64,000 nt of DNA from Turneriella sp942492915 (GCA_942492915.1 OW818662.1:372001-436000), one strand, 5' to 3'. Shown: positions 26,582 through 34,299, counted from the first letter of the stretch. The notes: a model not told the origin generated them from the letters alone. Program-made: numbers and translations.

Positions 26582-26962
26582 TTACATGACGAGACCACTC
26601 GCAATATTCGGGCTCTCAGGGTTTACGACAAGTTGCTGCTTTAGCGGATGCACAAGCAAGTCCATATCTTCAAGCGGAATCGCACCCAAGAGCACTTTTT
26701 CGCCCAGCACGAGTGCTCCGGTGAAACAGCTGCGGTTGGCAAAGCGAATCTGCACGGGGCCCACATAAGGGCAGAGCACCTTCTTATGGTCAGCTAAGGT
26801 GACCTCGCGCTTCTCGAGCTCGGCCAGATTCAGCTGAATTCTCACATGCTCAGGTATGCAGAGCATGAAAGCCCCGGTGTCGACCAGAGCTTCTGTCGAC
26901 AAGGCGCTCAGCGATGCATCACGTGGGTTCGATAACTCGATTGTTGCGTAGACGAGCCCCAT
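26582..26962 (-). CDS. retropepsin-like (clan AA) aspartic protease domain protein
   Basis: About 126 residues from the ATG at 26962, preceded by AAAAAGG; an in-frame start at 27061 would add 33 arginine-rich residues and is less likely. The key motif is ALVDTGAFMLCIPEHV, with the catalytic DTGA of single-domain aspartic proteases, and the later GEKVLLGAIPLEDMDLLV fits the hydrophobic-Gly motif of that fold. Retropepsin-like proteins work as dimers. Small stand-alone ones in bacteria are common but mostly uncharacterised. It follows a barrel protein gene on the same strand. Confidence 0.75.
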   Translation of the reverse strand: MGLVYATIELSNPRDASLSALSTEALVDTGAFMLCIPEHVRIQLNLAELEKREVTLADHKKVLCPYVGPVQIRFANRSCFTGALVLGEKVLLGAIPLEDMDLLVHPLKQQLVVNPESPNIASGLVM

Positions 26963-27066
26963 ACCTTTTTCTGGCGGCTGCGGGTCTCGTGTCAATGAAT
27001 TCTGCTGCCCGGTCGCGAAGCCACTGGGTGCTGACCGCCGGGCACGACTACGAGATACCAAGAAGG

Positions 27067-27678
27067 CTATGGGGTGGCTGGCTGAGTTGTTCTCGCACCC
27101 AAATCATAACTTATGCCTAGTTGAATCATCGCACCGCTCACATTTATTTTTTCGTTCGTGCCATCATTGCTGATTTTTGAAACCGAACTCAGGTTGTAGG
27201 CCATATTCAGAATGAGTCGGGTATTCTCGCCCAGCGGCATGCGGCCACCTGTGCCTACGATAAGACCGAAATCCCCAAAGGCAGATGTGTTCACGTACGC
27301 CAGCTCATAGCCGACGCCTACCTGCACAAATGGGGTGAAAACCCCACCTATCTGATAAGGAATGTCGATGCGTGAATTGAGCATAAACATCATGAGCCTG
27401 ATGGTGAGTGATTTATCAATTGCTGTCGGATTAAAAGCGTAACTTTCGGGTTGTGTACTCGAAGGTGTGTCGTATGACGTTTGATAGTAATCCACGCTGC
27501 CTGAAATCGAGACCAGCTTGTCAAAGTACCCGCCGAAGGTCAGGCCGCCGAGAAATCCGAAGCGGGCCGGGTCTTTAGGGCTCATGCCGCCAAGTCTCAC
27601 ATCAGCATAAGCCCGATCAGCAGAAATGGCAGAGACTGAGGCACAGCTGAAAAGGCATGCCATCATAAATTTGTTCAT
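27067..27678 (-). CDS. small outer-membrane beta-barrel protein, unknown function
   Basis: A 203-residue protein with a signal peptide (about 1-25) followed by alternating amphipathic strands rich in Gly, Tyr and Ser (FGFLGGLTFGGYF, VSISGSVDYYQTSY, FTPFVQVGVGYELAYV, RLILNMAYNLSSVS, GAMIQLGISYDLGA). It looks like a barrel of about eight strands. I cannot name a family. A strong hairpin ends 3 bases before its start codon. The next gene on the strand is the retropepsin-like protein. Confidence 0.65.
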   Translation of the reverse strand: MNKFMMACLFSCASVSAISADRAYADVRLGGMSPKDPARFGFLGGLTFGGYFDKLVSISGSVDYYQTSYDTPSSTQPESYAFNPTAIDKSLTIRLMMFMLNSRIDIPYQIGGVFTPFVQVGVGYELAYVNTSAFGDFGLIVGTGGRMPLGENTRLILNMAYNLSSVSKISNDGTNEKINVSGAMIQLGISYDLGARTTQPATP

Positions 27679-27681
27679 CTT

Positions 27682-27710
27682 CCAGCAGGGGCTTTATGGG
27701 CCCCTGCTGG
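27682..27710 (-). promoter_or_regulatory. 11-bp hairpin directly before a start codon
   Basis: Arms 27682-27692 and 27700-27710 pair perfectly over 11 bp with a 7-base loop. The structure ends 3 bases before the ATG of the barrel gene (27678), so any ribosome-binding site would lie inside the stem. This could control translation, or the hairpin may be the end of the upstream desaturase transcript. Confidence 0.5.
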
Positions 27711-27756
27711 CAAGACATTAAAGCTATTCGCTTTTGCGGTTCCGGAAGCCTGCTAT

Positions 27757-27779
27757 CAGTTTCCTTTTTCAGGAAACTG
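27757..27779 (-). terminator. hairpin immediately after the desaturase gene
   Basis: CAGTTTCCT, a 5-base loop, AGGAAACTG: a 9-bp perfect stem abutting the desaturase stop at 27780. It has no clear U-run. The inner arms match the inverted repeat at 3854-3873. Confidence 0.5.
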
Positions 27780-28772
27780 TTAGAGATCAGATGCGAGCGA
27801 ATGCAATGGTTTTGGTGCGAAAGTCTCTTTTGGCACAGCTTGCTGGCTCTTGATCGTGCGTGCCTTAATTGCCTTCGGCACTTCTTTAAAATTCCACACG
27901 AGACCGAAGAGGCCCAAAAAGCGCAGAATGTAATAGGTCATGTCGATCTCCCACCAATAAAAACCCATGCGCGCAGACGCCTGGTAATAGTGGTGGTTGT
28001 TGTGCCAGCCTTCACCCATGGTCGTGAGCGCGAGCAGCCAGTGGTTGCGCGATTCGTCGCCGGTTTCATAGCGCTTCGTGCCCCACTTGTGCGTCAGTGA
28101 ATTGATCGTGAAGGTTGAGTGGTAGGTGATGAGTGTGCTCAGAAAAAAGCCGATCCAGAGGCCAGGCCAGCCGGCGATCAGAAACGAAACCACACCGAGA
28201 GTCCACGGGGCAATCCAGTCGTGTTTTGAGATGAATCTGATTTCGGGGTATTTGGCAAAATCCTGAATGTCTTCGATCGGCACGCGCTTGTTTTCTTTTC
28301 TGAAGATCCAGCCGATATGCGATTCGTAAAAGCCGAGTTTTTTCATTGAGTGAATGTCGAGATCGGTGTCGCTGTACTTGTGGTGGCCGCGGTGGTGGCC
28401 CGACCACCACAACACGCCCTTTTGGCCCGTCGTCTCGGCGCCGAATGCCAGAATAAACTGAAAGATGCGGCTTGTTTCAAATGAGCGGTGCGCGAAATAA
28501 CGGTGGTAACCCGCAGTAACGAAGAACATCCTCACCCAGTAAGAGACAATGCAGAGCACGGCGGCTTTCCAGGTTACGCCGGTATAGATCGCCGCGAGCG
28601 GAATAAAATGCATCGCGATGAACATCTTGTCGCCGCTGAACCACGAGCCGATCTTTGAACGGCCGGTGATGCGATCGGCTTCGGTAAATTGTGGGGGCTG
28701 CGTGCCCTGAACGGGCAAATCTGTCGTCGTCTTCATATTTCTGAGATGGCGAACCTGCAGCGCGGGTTGCAA
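27780..28772 (-). CDS. delta-9 acyl-CoA/acyl-lipid desaturase
   Basis: A 330-residue membrane fatty acid desaturase. The three histidine boxes that bind the di-iron centre are HRYFAHRS, HRGHHKYSD and HNNHHYYQ, set among paired membrane segments (about 50-95 and 180-215). The order and spacing fit the stearoyl-CoA (SCD/Ole1-like) group, which inserts a double bond at C9. It probably adjusts membrane fluidity. It is divergent from the aldo/keto reductase at 28837. Confidence 0.93.
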   Translation of the reverse strand: MQPALQVRHLRNMKTTTDLPVQGTQPPQFTEADRITGRSKIGSWFSGDKMFIAMHFIPLAAIYTGVTWKAAVLCIVSYWVRMFFVTAGYHRYFAHRSFETSRIFQFILAFGAETTGQKGVLWWSGHHRGHHKYSDTDLDIHSMKKLGFYESHIGWIFRKENKRVPIEDIQDFAKYPEIRFISKHDWIAPWTLGVVSFLIAGWPGLWIGFFLSTLITYHSTFTINSLTHKWGTKRYETGDESRNHWLLALTTMGEGWHNNHHYYQASARMGFYWWEIDMTYYILRFLGLFGLVWNFKEVPKAIKARTIKSQQAVPKETFAPKPLHSLASDL

Positions 28773-28799
28773 AAAAAATGAGGATTTCTCTAATATCCG

Positions 28800-28825
28800 T
28801 AGAGACGCGCTATGGCGCGTCTCTA
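28800..28825. promoter_or_regulatory. 11-bp perfect hairpin in the desaturase / reductase divergent region
   Basis: Arms 28800-28810 and 28815-28825 with a 4-base loop (TATG). A second repeat (GCGCGTAT, 5 bases, ATACGCGC at 28831-28851) follows and spans the start codon of the plus-strand gene. Both lie between divergent genes, so they are leader or operator elements rather than terminators. Confidence 0.4.
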
Positions 28826-28836
28826 TAATTGCGCGT

Positions 28837-29772
28837 ATGCAATATACGCGCCGTGAATTTCTGCGTTACGCCGCTGCTGCGGCGGTACCCTTTGCCACCG
28901 GCATGCGCCTCGATGCATCACCGCCTGCCCCCGATTTAAATCGGGGACAAGCGGTCGCAATTATACCGTCAACCGGTGAGAAATTGCCGCGTATTGGTCT
29001 GGGTACCTACCAGATTTTTGACCAGTTGGAGCCGCGGCATGCTGCGGCTCTACTCGGTCGATTCTTTGCCCTCGGCGGCCGGCTCGTCGATTCGTCACCC
29101 ATGTATGGCCCGGCAGAAGAGGTGACCGGCACGGCTTCGGTTGCCGCCAACATCAACGACAAACTCTTTCTCGCCACCAAGGTGTGGACCTCAGGCCGTG
29201 AACGGGGTGTTCAGCAAATGCAAGAGTCGCTCGCAAAATTGCGCAGAAAGCGGCTTGAGCTCATGCAGATACACAATCTGGTCGATTGGCGCACGCAGCT
29301 GAATACTCTGCGCAATTACAAAGAGAGGGGCATCTTTAAGTATATAGGGCTTACGCACTATTCTAAATCTGCCTTTGGCGAATTGAAAAAAATAATCGAA
29401 ACCGAACCCATCGACTTTTTGCAGATACCCTATTCGATTGCCGAAACAACCGCCGCGATGGGCAATCGTTCGTTGGTCGAGACCGCGGCTCGGCGGCAGG
29501 TCGCCGTTATTGCGAACGAACCATTTGCGCAGGGCCGTCTCTTTAGCAGCGTCAGGGGCAGGGCAGTGCCGCCATGGGCCATCGAACAGGGCATGACAAG
29601 CTGGGCGCAGTTCTTCTTAAAGTTTATTCTGGGCGATGAGCGCGTGCAGTTCGTTATTCCCGCGACCAACAAGCTGCTGCATCTGCAAGACAATATGGCG
29701 GCCGGGGTGGGTGATTATCCCGTGGCAAGTGCGCGCGCCCGTATGCAAAAAGAATTTTTGGCGACACGGTAG
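28837..29772 (+). CDS. Tat-exported aldo/keto reductase
   Basis: A 311-residue protein with a twin-arginine signal (TRREFLRYAAAAA) followed by an AKR TIM barrel. The tetrad is recognisable: Asp in GRLVDSSPMYGPA, Tyr in the same stretch, Lys in FLATKVW, His in LMQIHNLVDW. C-terminal FVIPATNKLLHLQDN is the usual phosphate-binding region. Tat export implies folding with its cofactor in the cytoplasm, then a periplasmic role. The substrate is unknown. A palindrome spans its start codon. The STAS gene follows after 25 bases. Confidence 0.88.
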   Translation: MQYTRREFLRYAAAAAVPFATGMRLDASPPAPDLNRGQAVAIIPSTGEKLPRIGLGTYQIFDQLEPRHAAALLGRFFALGGRLVDSSPMYGPAEEVTGTASVAANINDKLFLATKVWTSGRERGVQQMQESLAKLRRKRLELMQIHNLVDWRTQLNTLRNYKERGIFKYIGLTHYSKSAFGELKKIIETEPIDFLQIPYSIAETTAAMGNRSLVETAARRQVAVIANEPFAQGRLFSSVRGRAVPPWAIEQGMTSWAQFFLKFILGDERVQFVIPATNKLLHLQDNMAAGVGDYPVASARARMQKEFLATR

Positions 29773-29797
29773 CACCGCCGTATATGCCGTCTCACCG

Positions 29798-30157
29798 ATG
29801 TCGACCGAACGCTGCAAAGTGCTGATCAATGAAGTGCCTGAAAAGGGATACGCGATTGTCTTTATCAGCGGCATTCTGAATCTTTTTACGGCGAAGCAGG
29901 TGCGCGCCGAACTCGAACCGTTGCTCGCGCGTGAGCGCGTGCGGGTGATTATCGATATCGAAGAGCTCGCGACGATCGACTCGTCGGGTATCGGTGCGCT
30001 CGTGAATTTTATTCTGGCGATTCGCAAACACGAAGATGCGCGCGTCGTGTTTACCACACCGCGGCAGGTGGTGCTGCATATATTTGAAGTGACAAAACTC
30101 AAATCTTTCTTCACGATCATCGAAGATATTAAAGAAGCAGAAGCGTACTTCGCATAA
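29798..30157 (+). CDS. STAS-domain anti-sigma factor antagonist
   Basis: A 119-residue single-domain protein. The core strand and phosphosite loop IDIEELATIDSSGIGALVNF carries the DSSG motif, where the first Ser is normally phosphorylated by an RsbW/SpoIIAB-type kinase and dephosphorylated by a SpoIIE-type phosphatase. The start is placed at 29798, where family similarity begins; a longer in-frame extension would overlap the preceding reductase. No sigma factor or kinase lies next to it. Possible partners are at 16553 and 11146. Confidence 0.87.
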   Translation: MSTERCKVLINEVPEKGYAIVFISGILNLFTAKQVRAELEPLLARERVRVIIDIEELATIDSSGIGALVNFILAIRKHEDARVVFTTPRQVVLHIFEVTKLKSFFTIIEDIKEAEAYFA

Positions 30158-30163
30158 TCTATC

Positions 30164-30186
30164 ACAGATGTTTGTGACACATCTGT
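30164..30186 (+). terminator. hairpin after the STAS gene
   Basis: ACAGATGT, a 7-base loop, ACATCTGT: an 8-bp perfect stem starting 7 bases after the stop and followed by AT-rich sequence. It is a probable weak terminator. Confidence 0.5.
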
Positions 30187-30267
30187 CATAAAAGCACTCT
30201 GCACACACAACATTCGTTTACCCTTATTTTGGCGCACCGAGCACCCTGATGCCAATCTATCTTGAAA

Positions 30268-30319
30268 ATGCAAGCCGCGTTCAACGGGGCCGCGAGGCGT
30301 CTTGGAACACGGCTTGCAT
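30268..30319 (+). promoter_or_regulatory. leader stem-loop before the secreted lipase-like gene
   Basis: ATGCAAGCCG pairs with CGGCTTGCAT and, past one mismatch, GTTC pairs with GAAC. This gives an interrupted 14-bp stem around a GC-rich loop of about 22 bases. It lies 45 bases before the ATG at 30365, so it could shape the 5' leader of that mRNA. Confidence 0.35.
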
Positions 30320-30364
30320 GAGAAACGAAAGCAAGATTTGCGTGAAGGAGTAAGCACGAAAAAC

Positions 30365-31180
30365 ATGAAATTAACAGGACTCTTCCTGGCACTTATTACG
30401 GTCTCGGCCATCTCGGCTGAAGAATCGGTTATCTTTGTCCATGGCCGCTCAGGCAGCCACTGCGACTCGGGCGGCGGTTATACAACCGACGTGAACAACT
30501 ATTGGGGCACTGCGAAAAATATCACGACGTCTGCGTCGCGGTATTACGTGGGCTATGATGGCGCATCTGACCCGCGCACCTGGGGTTCCTGTCGCGCGCA
30601 GTCAAAACTCTACCAGGTGCTCGAAGCAAAATGCAAAGGCACAAACTACTGCACGATTGTCTGCCACAGTGCAGGCTGTTATGCATCGGAATATTTTATC
30701 GACAAATCTGCAACCGCGTATAACATTCGTCGCGTCTGGGCGTCGTCAAGCGCGGCAGGCGGTTCTGAACTCGCAAACGCCGCTTTCTGGGCGTCGAACG
30801 ACATGGTTGCCGCGCTCAAGACTGGTAACGCGCGGGGGTCATACAACCACAATAACATGAAGGGTATTGGCGTATACGCAATCGCAGGCTATGAAGCGAC
30901 CTGGACCGGCGCCTCAGTCATTCTGCCCGGCGAAGACGACGGCGCGGTGTCATACCACAGTACCTGCGGACTCAACACCACGGGAAGTTTCTCTAACTGT
31001 CTCGGTGCAACGCGCTACTCATACCACTACATCTGGAGTGGTCGTGCGTCGGGCACTGAATGGTCGAGTTCAAAAAACGGTTACCATAAGGTTCACACGG
31101 GTGATGCAACCAATTCGATCAACACTGCTGCAAAGTTGGAATACAACGCGTGCCGAAGTTTGAATCTGGGATGTAAGTAG
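30365..31180 (+). CDS. secreted alpha/beta-hydrolase, lipase-like
   Basis: A 271-residue protein with a signal peptide (about 1-18, ending SAISAEE). It shows the start of an alpha/beta-hydrolase fold with oxyanion sequence VIFVHGRSG, the nucleophile elbow IVCHSAGCYASEY (GxSxG-like with Cys for the first Gly), an acid candidate in LPGEDDGAVSYH and a His candidate near the C-terminus (YHKVHTGD). Several Cys residues suggest disulfides and a periplasmic or extracellular site. The ATG at 30365 follows GAAGGAG at a long distance. A lipase or esterase is likely; the substrate is unknown. It is the only lipase-like partner in the window for the chaperone-like gene at 13074. Confidence 0.7.
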   Translation: MKLTGLFLALITVSAISAEESVIFVHGRSGSHCDSGGGYTTDVNNYWGTAKNITTSASRYYVGYDGASDPRTWGSCRAQSKLYQVLEAKCKGTNYCTIVCHSAGCYASEYFIDKSATAYNIRRVWASSSAAGGSELANAAFWASNDMVAALKTGNARGSYNHNNMKGIGVYAIAGYEATWTGASVILPGEDDGAVSYHSTCGLNTTGSFSNCLGATRYSYHYIWSGRASGTEWSSSKNGYHKVHTGDATNSINTAAKLEYNACRSLNLGCK

Positions 31181-31182
31181 TC

Positions 31183-31219
31183 AAATCTGCCAGGGACGCT
31201 TTGTGTCCCTGGCAGATTT
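31183..31219. terminator. 15-bp perfect bidirectional hairpin
   Basis: Arms 31183-31197 and 31205-31219 pair perfectly over 15 bp with a 7-base loop, between two convergent genes. The right arm includes part of the stop codon of the minus-strand gene. It is a likely shared terminator. Confidence 0.75.
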
Positions 31220-32495
31220 ACTGTTCGCCCTGCACCTGACTTTCCATCTCTTTGATTCGCGCCTCTTTATCGGGTGACGTCCATTCGGCGTTGCTGAAAT
31301 CTTTTAAGCTATATTCTTTTGTTGTGGTGTACGACTTCGCGGTGTACGGCATGTAATACAGCAGCGGTTCTTCGAGCGGTGTGGCATTCGCAACGGCGTC
31401 CACTTTTCCCGGGTCGCCTATCCAGCGTGCGGGAAAAGGCAGGTTTTCGCAGGTGCCGCGTAAATCGCGCATCGTGAAGCGCCCCTGATAGCCGTTGTCG
31501 TGAAATATTTTGCCGAAAAACACGAACGAAACAGGGTGGAGCCCTGGCGCGAGCACAGAGTTCACAGTCACCCAGTGTGTTGGGTTGCCGCGTGAGTCGT
31601 AGAGGTTTGCCTGAAAGATAAACTTACATTCACGTTTTACATCCACAATAGTATCGATGACCAGGCTGCCGTTATCGAGCCTTTCGCTGAAGGTATCGGT
31701 AAATTTTGCGGGGCTGACCGGGCTTGAGAAGAACGTGTGCGAGACTTCGATCGGGTCTTTGTTCCCTTTTGCCCTTATCTGAACAACGAGCTTCAGGTTG
31801 CCCCAGTATTTTTTGTCTTCGCCAGGAATCTTATAGCTGAAGGTGGTGATGCCGTCGTCTGCGGCTCCGTCGGGCGGGTATCCCGAATCATTGAAGTCGG
31901 GCGTGCCGAGGCGCGAGCGCGTCATCATCGGGTCGCCGAGCACGAAGACGTCGCCGAGACTGTATTGTAATATCGCGCCGTTAGAGTCCGTGACCTTGAG
32001 CGCAACAATAAGCTCATCGCCGAATGTCAGCGTGTGCCGGTTCGCTGTGAACTGGTAGCGGGGCAGGCCTTCATAGTATCTGCGCAGTTCGTTTTCAATT
32101 TCGCTGTCGGTTTTGCCCGATTGTTTGAGTTCTTCGATACGTTTTTTCACGCCACCTTCATTTCTGAGCGAAGGGTCGTCGATGAGCGGCAGAGGTTCGT
32201 CGACGAGTTTCCACGGATCGATCAGGTCGACCATGGTGCTGTCAAGCGGGCGCGAATAATCGGGGTATTGCGCGTGGTTGCGATAGGCTTCAAGCATCGC
32301 GCGCGGCGATGGGTTGCGGTTCAGCATGCGTTCGAGCTCTGCTGGTGTCGCGAAACCCTGGCTGCCGAGGCGGCTGAAGCTGCGTGGCAGATTGGTCTTC
32401 GCCTTCTCGTCATTGCGGGTAAATGACCAGAAGAAGACAGTGCCCATCGCAACGACGACGAGAATTGCGGCGTGGTACCATTTGAACTTCATCAC
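31218..32495 (-). CDS. membrane-anchored periplasmic protein, unknown function
   Basis: A 425-residue protein with a single N-terminal membrane segment (about 8-25, HAAILVVVAMGTVFFW), then a charged helical region (about 50-140), then beta-rich segments (about 145-350) that look like two immunoglobulin-like sandwiches: FTANRHTLTFGDELIVALKV, FSYKIPGEDKKYWGNLKLVVQI, LVIDTIVDVKRECKFIFQAN. I do not recognise a family. The visible layout suggests a periplasmic protein held at the inner membrane. It follows the Tas-like gene behind a hairpin. Confidence 0.65.
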   Translation of the reverse strand: MMKFKWYHAAILVVVAMGTVFFWSFTRNDEKAKTNLPRSFSRLGSQGFATPAELERMLNRNPSPRAMLEAYRNHAQYPDYSRPLDSTMVDLIDPWKLVDEPLPLIDDPSLRNEGGVKKRIEELKQSGKTDSEIENELRRYYEGLPRYQFTANRHTLTFGDELIVALKVTDSNGAILQYSLGDVFVLGDPMMTRSRLGTPDFNDSGYPPDGAADDGITTFSYKIPGEDKKYWGNLKLVVQIRAKGNKDPIEVSHTFFSSPVSPAKFTDTFSERLDNGSLVIDTIVDVKRECKFIFQANLYDSRGNPTHWVTVNSVLAPGLHPVSFVFFGKIFHDNGYQGRFTMRDLRGTCENLPFPARWIGDPGKVDAVANATPLEEPLLYYMPYTAKSYTTTKEYSLKDFSNAEWTSPDKEARIKEMESQVQGEQ

Positions 32496-32536
32496 TGCCG
32501 TTCTGCAGCGCCTGTGTCAGGCGGCAAGTTCTGAAC

Positions 32537-32572
32537 GCGATTAGCCCATGAATTAAATCATGGGCTAATCGC
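32537..32572 (-). terminator. 15-bp perfect hairpin after the Tas-like reductase gene
   Basis: Arms 32537-32551 and 32558-32572 pair perfectly with a 6-base A/T loop, 12 bases after the stop at 32585. On the minus strand it is not followed by a U-run. Confidence 0.6.
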
Positions 32573-32584
32573 CTTTTACGGGAT

Positions 32585-33625
32585 TCAGAAGGGAATGGGA
32601 AAATCACGCCGCACTTCGGCGATGTCTGCCAGCATTTCTTTGCTCAGAACAAGGTCATGCGCTGCAATGTTGGTCTTCAGTTGCTGCATATCCGTCGCGC
32701 CAATAATGGCCGATGTAACAAACGGGCGCGACAGCACGAAGGCAATCGCCAGTTGCGCGGCATCGAGGTTGTGCTTTTTCGCGACGGCGAGGTAGCGATC
32801 GACCGCCGCGTGCGCCTGCGGCGTGTCGCGTTGGTTGAAGCGGTTCGAGAGCGTCCAGCGGCTGCCCGCGGGGCGCGCGCCATTCGCATATTTACCTGTG
32901 AGCATTCCCGCGGCGAGCGGTGACCATGCGAGCAGGCCGACTTTTTCCCTGATCGATATTTCCATGAGATCGGGTTCGTGCAGGCGGTAGAGCAGACTGT
33001 ATTCGTTTTGAATTGATTGAACGCGCGGCAGATCTTGCGTTTCGGCTGCGTGCAGGTGTTTCATCGTGCCCCATGCCGTTTCGTTGGACAATCCTACATA
33101 CCTGATTTTGCCGGCGGCGATCAGCTCTTTAAGTGTCGTGAGCACCTCGATGAAGTTGTCTATTTCGTGCTCGTTAGAGGAGTTCTTAATTTTATAGGTC
33201 CATTGCTGGCCAAAATGGTATGAGCCGCGGTTCGGCCAGTGCAACTGGTAGAGATCGATGTAGTCGGTCTGCAGGCGTTTGAGCGAAGCTTCGACCGAGG
33301 CCGTGACGCTCGCCCGGTTGATATCGCTGCCGTCGTGAATCCATTTGAGGCCGTTGCCGGCAATTTTGGTGGCGAGAATAACCTTGTTGCGGTTCTTGCG
33401 CGCCGCGAACCAAGTGCCGATCATGGTTTCGGTCTTGCCATAGGTTTCGGCAGAGGGGGGCACGGCGTACATCTCGGCGGTGTCGAAGAAGTTCACGCCC
33501 TGCGCGAGGGCATAATCCATTTGTTCATGTGCTTCGGCTTCGGTGTTTTGCACACCCCAGGTCATCGTGCCGAGGCAGATCGCGCTGACGTCGAGGTCGG
33601 TTGTGCCAAGGGGGCGGCTGATCAT
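32585..33625 (-). CDS. Tas-like NADP(H)-dependent aldo/keto reductase
   Basis: A 346-residue cytoplasmic AKR resembling E. coli Tas: LGTTDLDVSAICLGTMTWG, VNFFDTAEMYAVPPSAETYG with the catalytic Asp and Tyr, ILATKIAGNG with the Lys, and IDLYQLHWPNRGSY with the His. The C-terminal SAIIGATDMQQLKTNI binds the cofactor phosphate. The physiological substrate is unknown. Its start overlaps the stop of the DUF1554-like gene by 4 bases, so it is the last gene of that small operon. Confidence 0.92.
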   Translation of the reverse strand: MISRPLGTTDLDVSAICLGTMTWGVQNTEAEAHEQMDYALAQGVNFFDTAEMYAVPPSAETYGKTETMIGTWFAARKNRNKVILATKIAGNGLKWIHDGSDINRASVTASVEASLKRLQTDYIDLYQLHWPNRGSYHFGQQWTYKIKNSSNEHEIDNFIEVLTTLKELIAAGKIRYVGLSNETAWGTMKHLHAAETQDLPRVQSIQNEYSLLYRLHEPDLMEISIREKVGLLAWSPLAAGMLTGKYANGARPAGSRWTLSNRFNQRDTPQAHAAVDRYLAVAKKHNLDAAQLAIAFVLSRPFVTSAIIGATDMQQLKTNIAAHDLVLSKEMLADIAEVRRDFPIPF

Positions 33626-34299
33626 GGTTTTGCGATGCAGTAAATCGTGCCGTTAAGCGTACAACCTTGGACTGTACCCGTGTTTAGCCATGAAGATGAC
33701 GTACTGTTGAAGTCACCCACTACAGAATTGTTCACGGACCCTACGGTGAAGTCGCCACAATTATTGCTGCCGTTGTTAAAAAACTGGCCCCCTGCCTGCG
33801 TGCCTGTCCATACCAGAGTTGCAGTTGGTGTCGATTTGTTTTCGGTAAGATTCAGAGGAGCGAGAAGATTTCCACTGAGAAGCCCGGCATAACCCTTGGC
33901 AATAATTTGTCCGTTTGTATTTGCCCATTTGGGGCCGCCGCTCGGCAGAGAGCAGTTCAAGAGTTGGCTCGTTGAACCAGTTATTCTGCACGTCATATCA
34001 TAAGCCGCCGCGCTCATGAGTGCAATATAGTTGTTGCTGTCCCGTAATCCGGCATTCCCGGCCATGGTTCGGCAGGCGCAGTCGGCTCTAAGCAAACCCT
34101 GCGAGCCACTGCAGTTTACAAAAATACCCGCGGAGTAAGTACCCAGTTCACCAGCTGTGTTGACTGAACCGACAAACGCCGTCAGAATTTGCGCGCCTGC
34201 GGGGTTCTCAAGAAGTTCGGCCAGCCCGATGTTTGTGCAGCTGCCGGTGAGCGCCAATGCCACGGTGGCGGCCAGCGCCTGCACTCTAATCCATCCCAT
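33622..34299 (-). CDS. DUF1554-like lipoprotein
   Basis: A 225-residue protein with a lipoprotein signal (ALTGSC, Cys21), then a Cys-, Asn- and Ser-rich domain. The run AGIFVNCSGS, RADCACRTMAGNAGL, YIALMSAAAYDM, LVWTGTQAGG, CGDFT and the closing CTLNGTIYCIAKP resembles DUF1554, a family known mainly from Leptospira with an endostatin/lectin-like fold. This is assigned by eye. It starts directly after the CsgG-like/barrel gene and overlaps the reductase, forming a three-gene operon. It is probably surface or periplasmic. Confidence 0.6.
   Translation of the reverse strand: MGWIRVQALAATVALALTGSCTNIGLAELLENPAGAQILTAFVGSVNTAGELGTYSAGIFVNCSGSQGLLRADCACRTMAGNAGLRDSNNYIALMSAAAYDMTCRITGSTSQLLNCSLPSGGPKWANTNGQIIAKGYAGLLSGNLLAPLNLTENKSTPTATLVWTGTQAGGQFFNNGSNNCGDFTVGSVNNSVVGDFNSTSSSWLNTGTVQGCTLNGTIYCIAKP

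Noticed and set aside
29617..30411. 264-residue minus-strand frame across the STAS gene and the gap before the lipase-like gene
   Set aside because: Covers two genuine plus-strand genes, has no recognisable domain and would be antisense to the DSSG motif.
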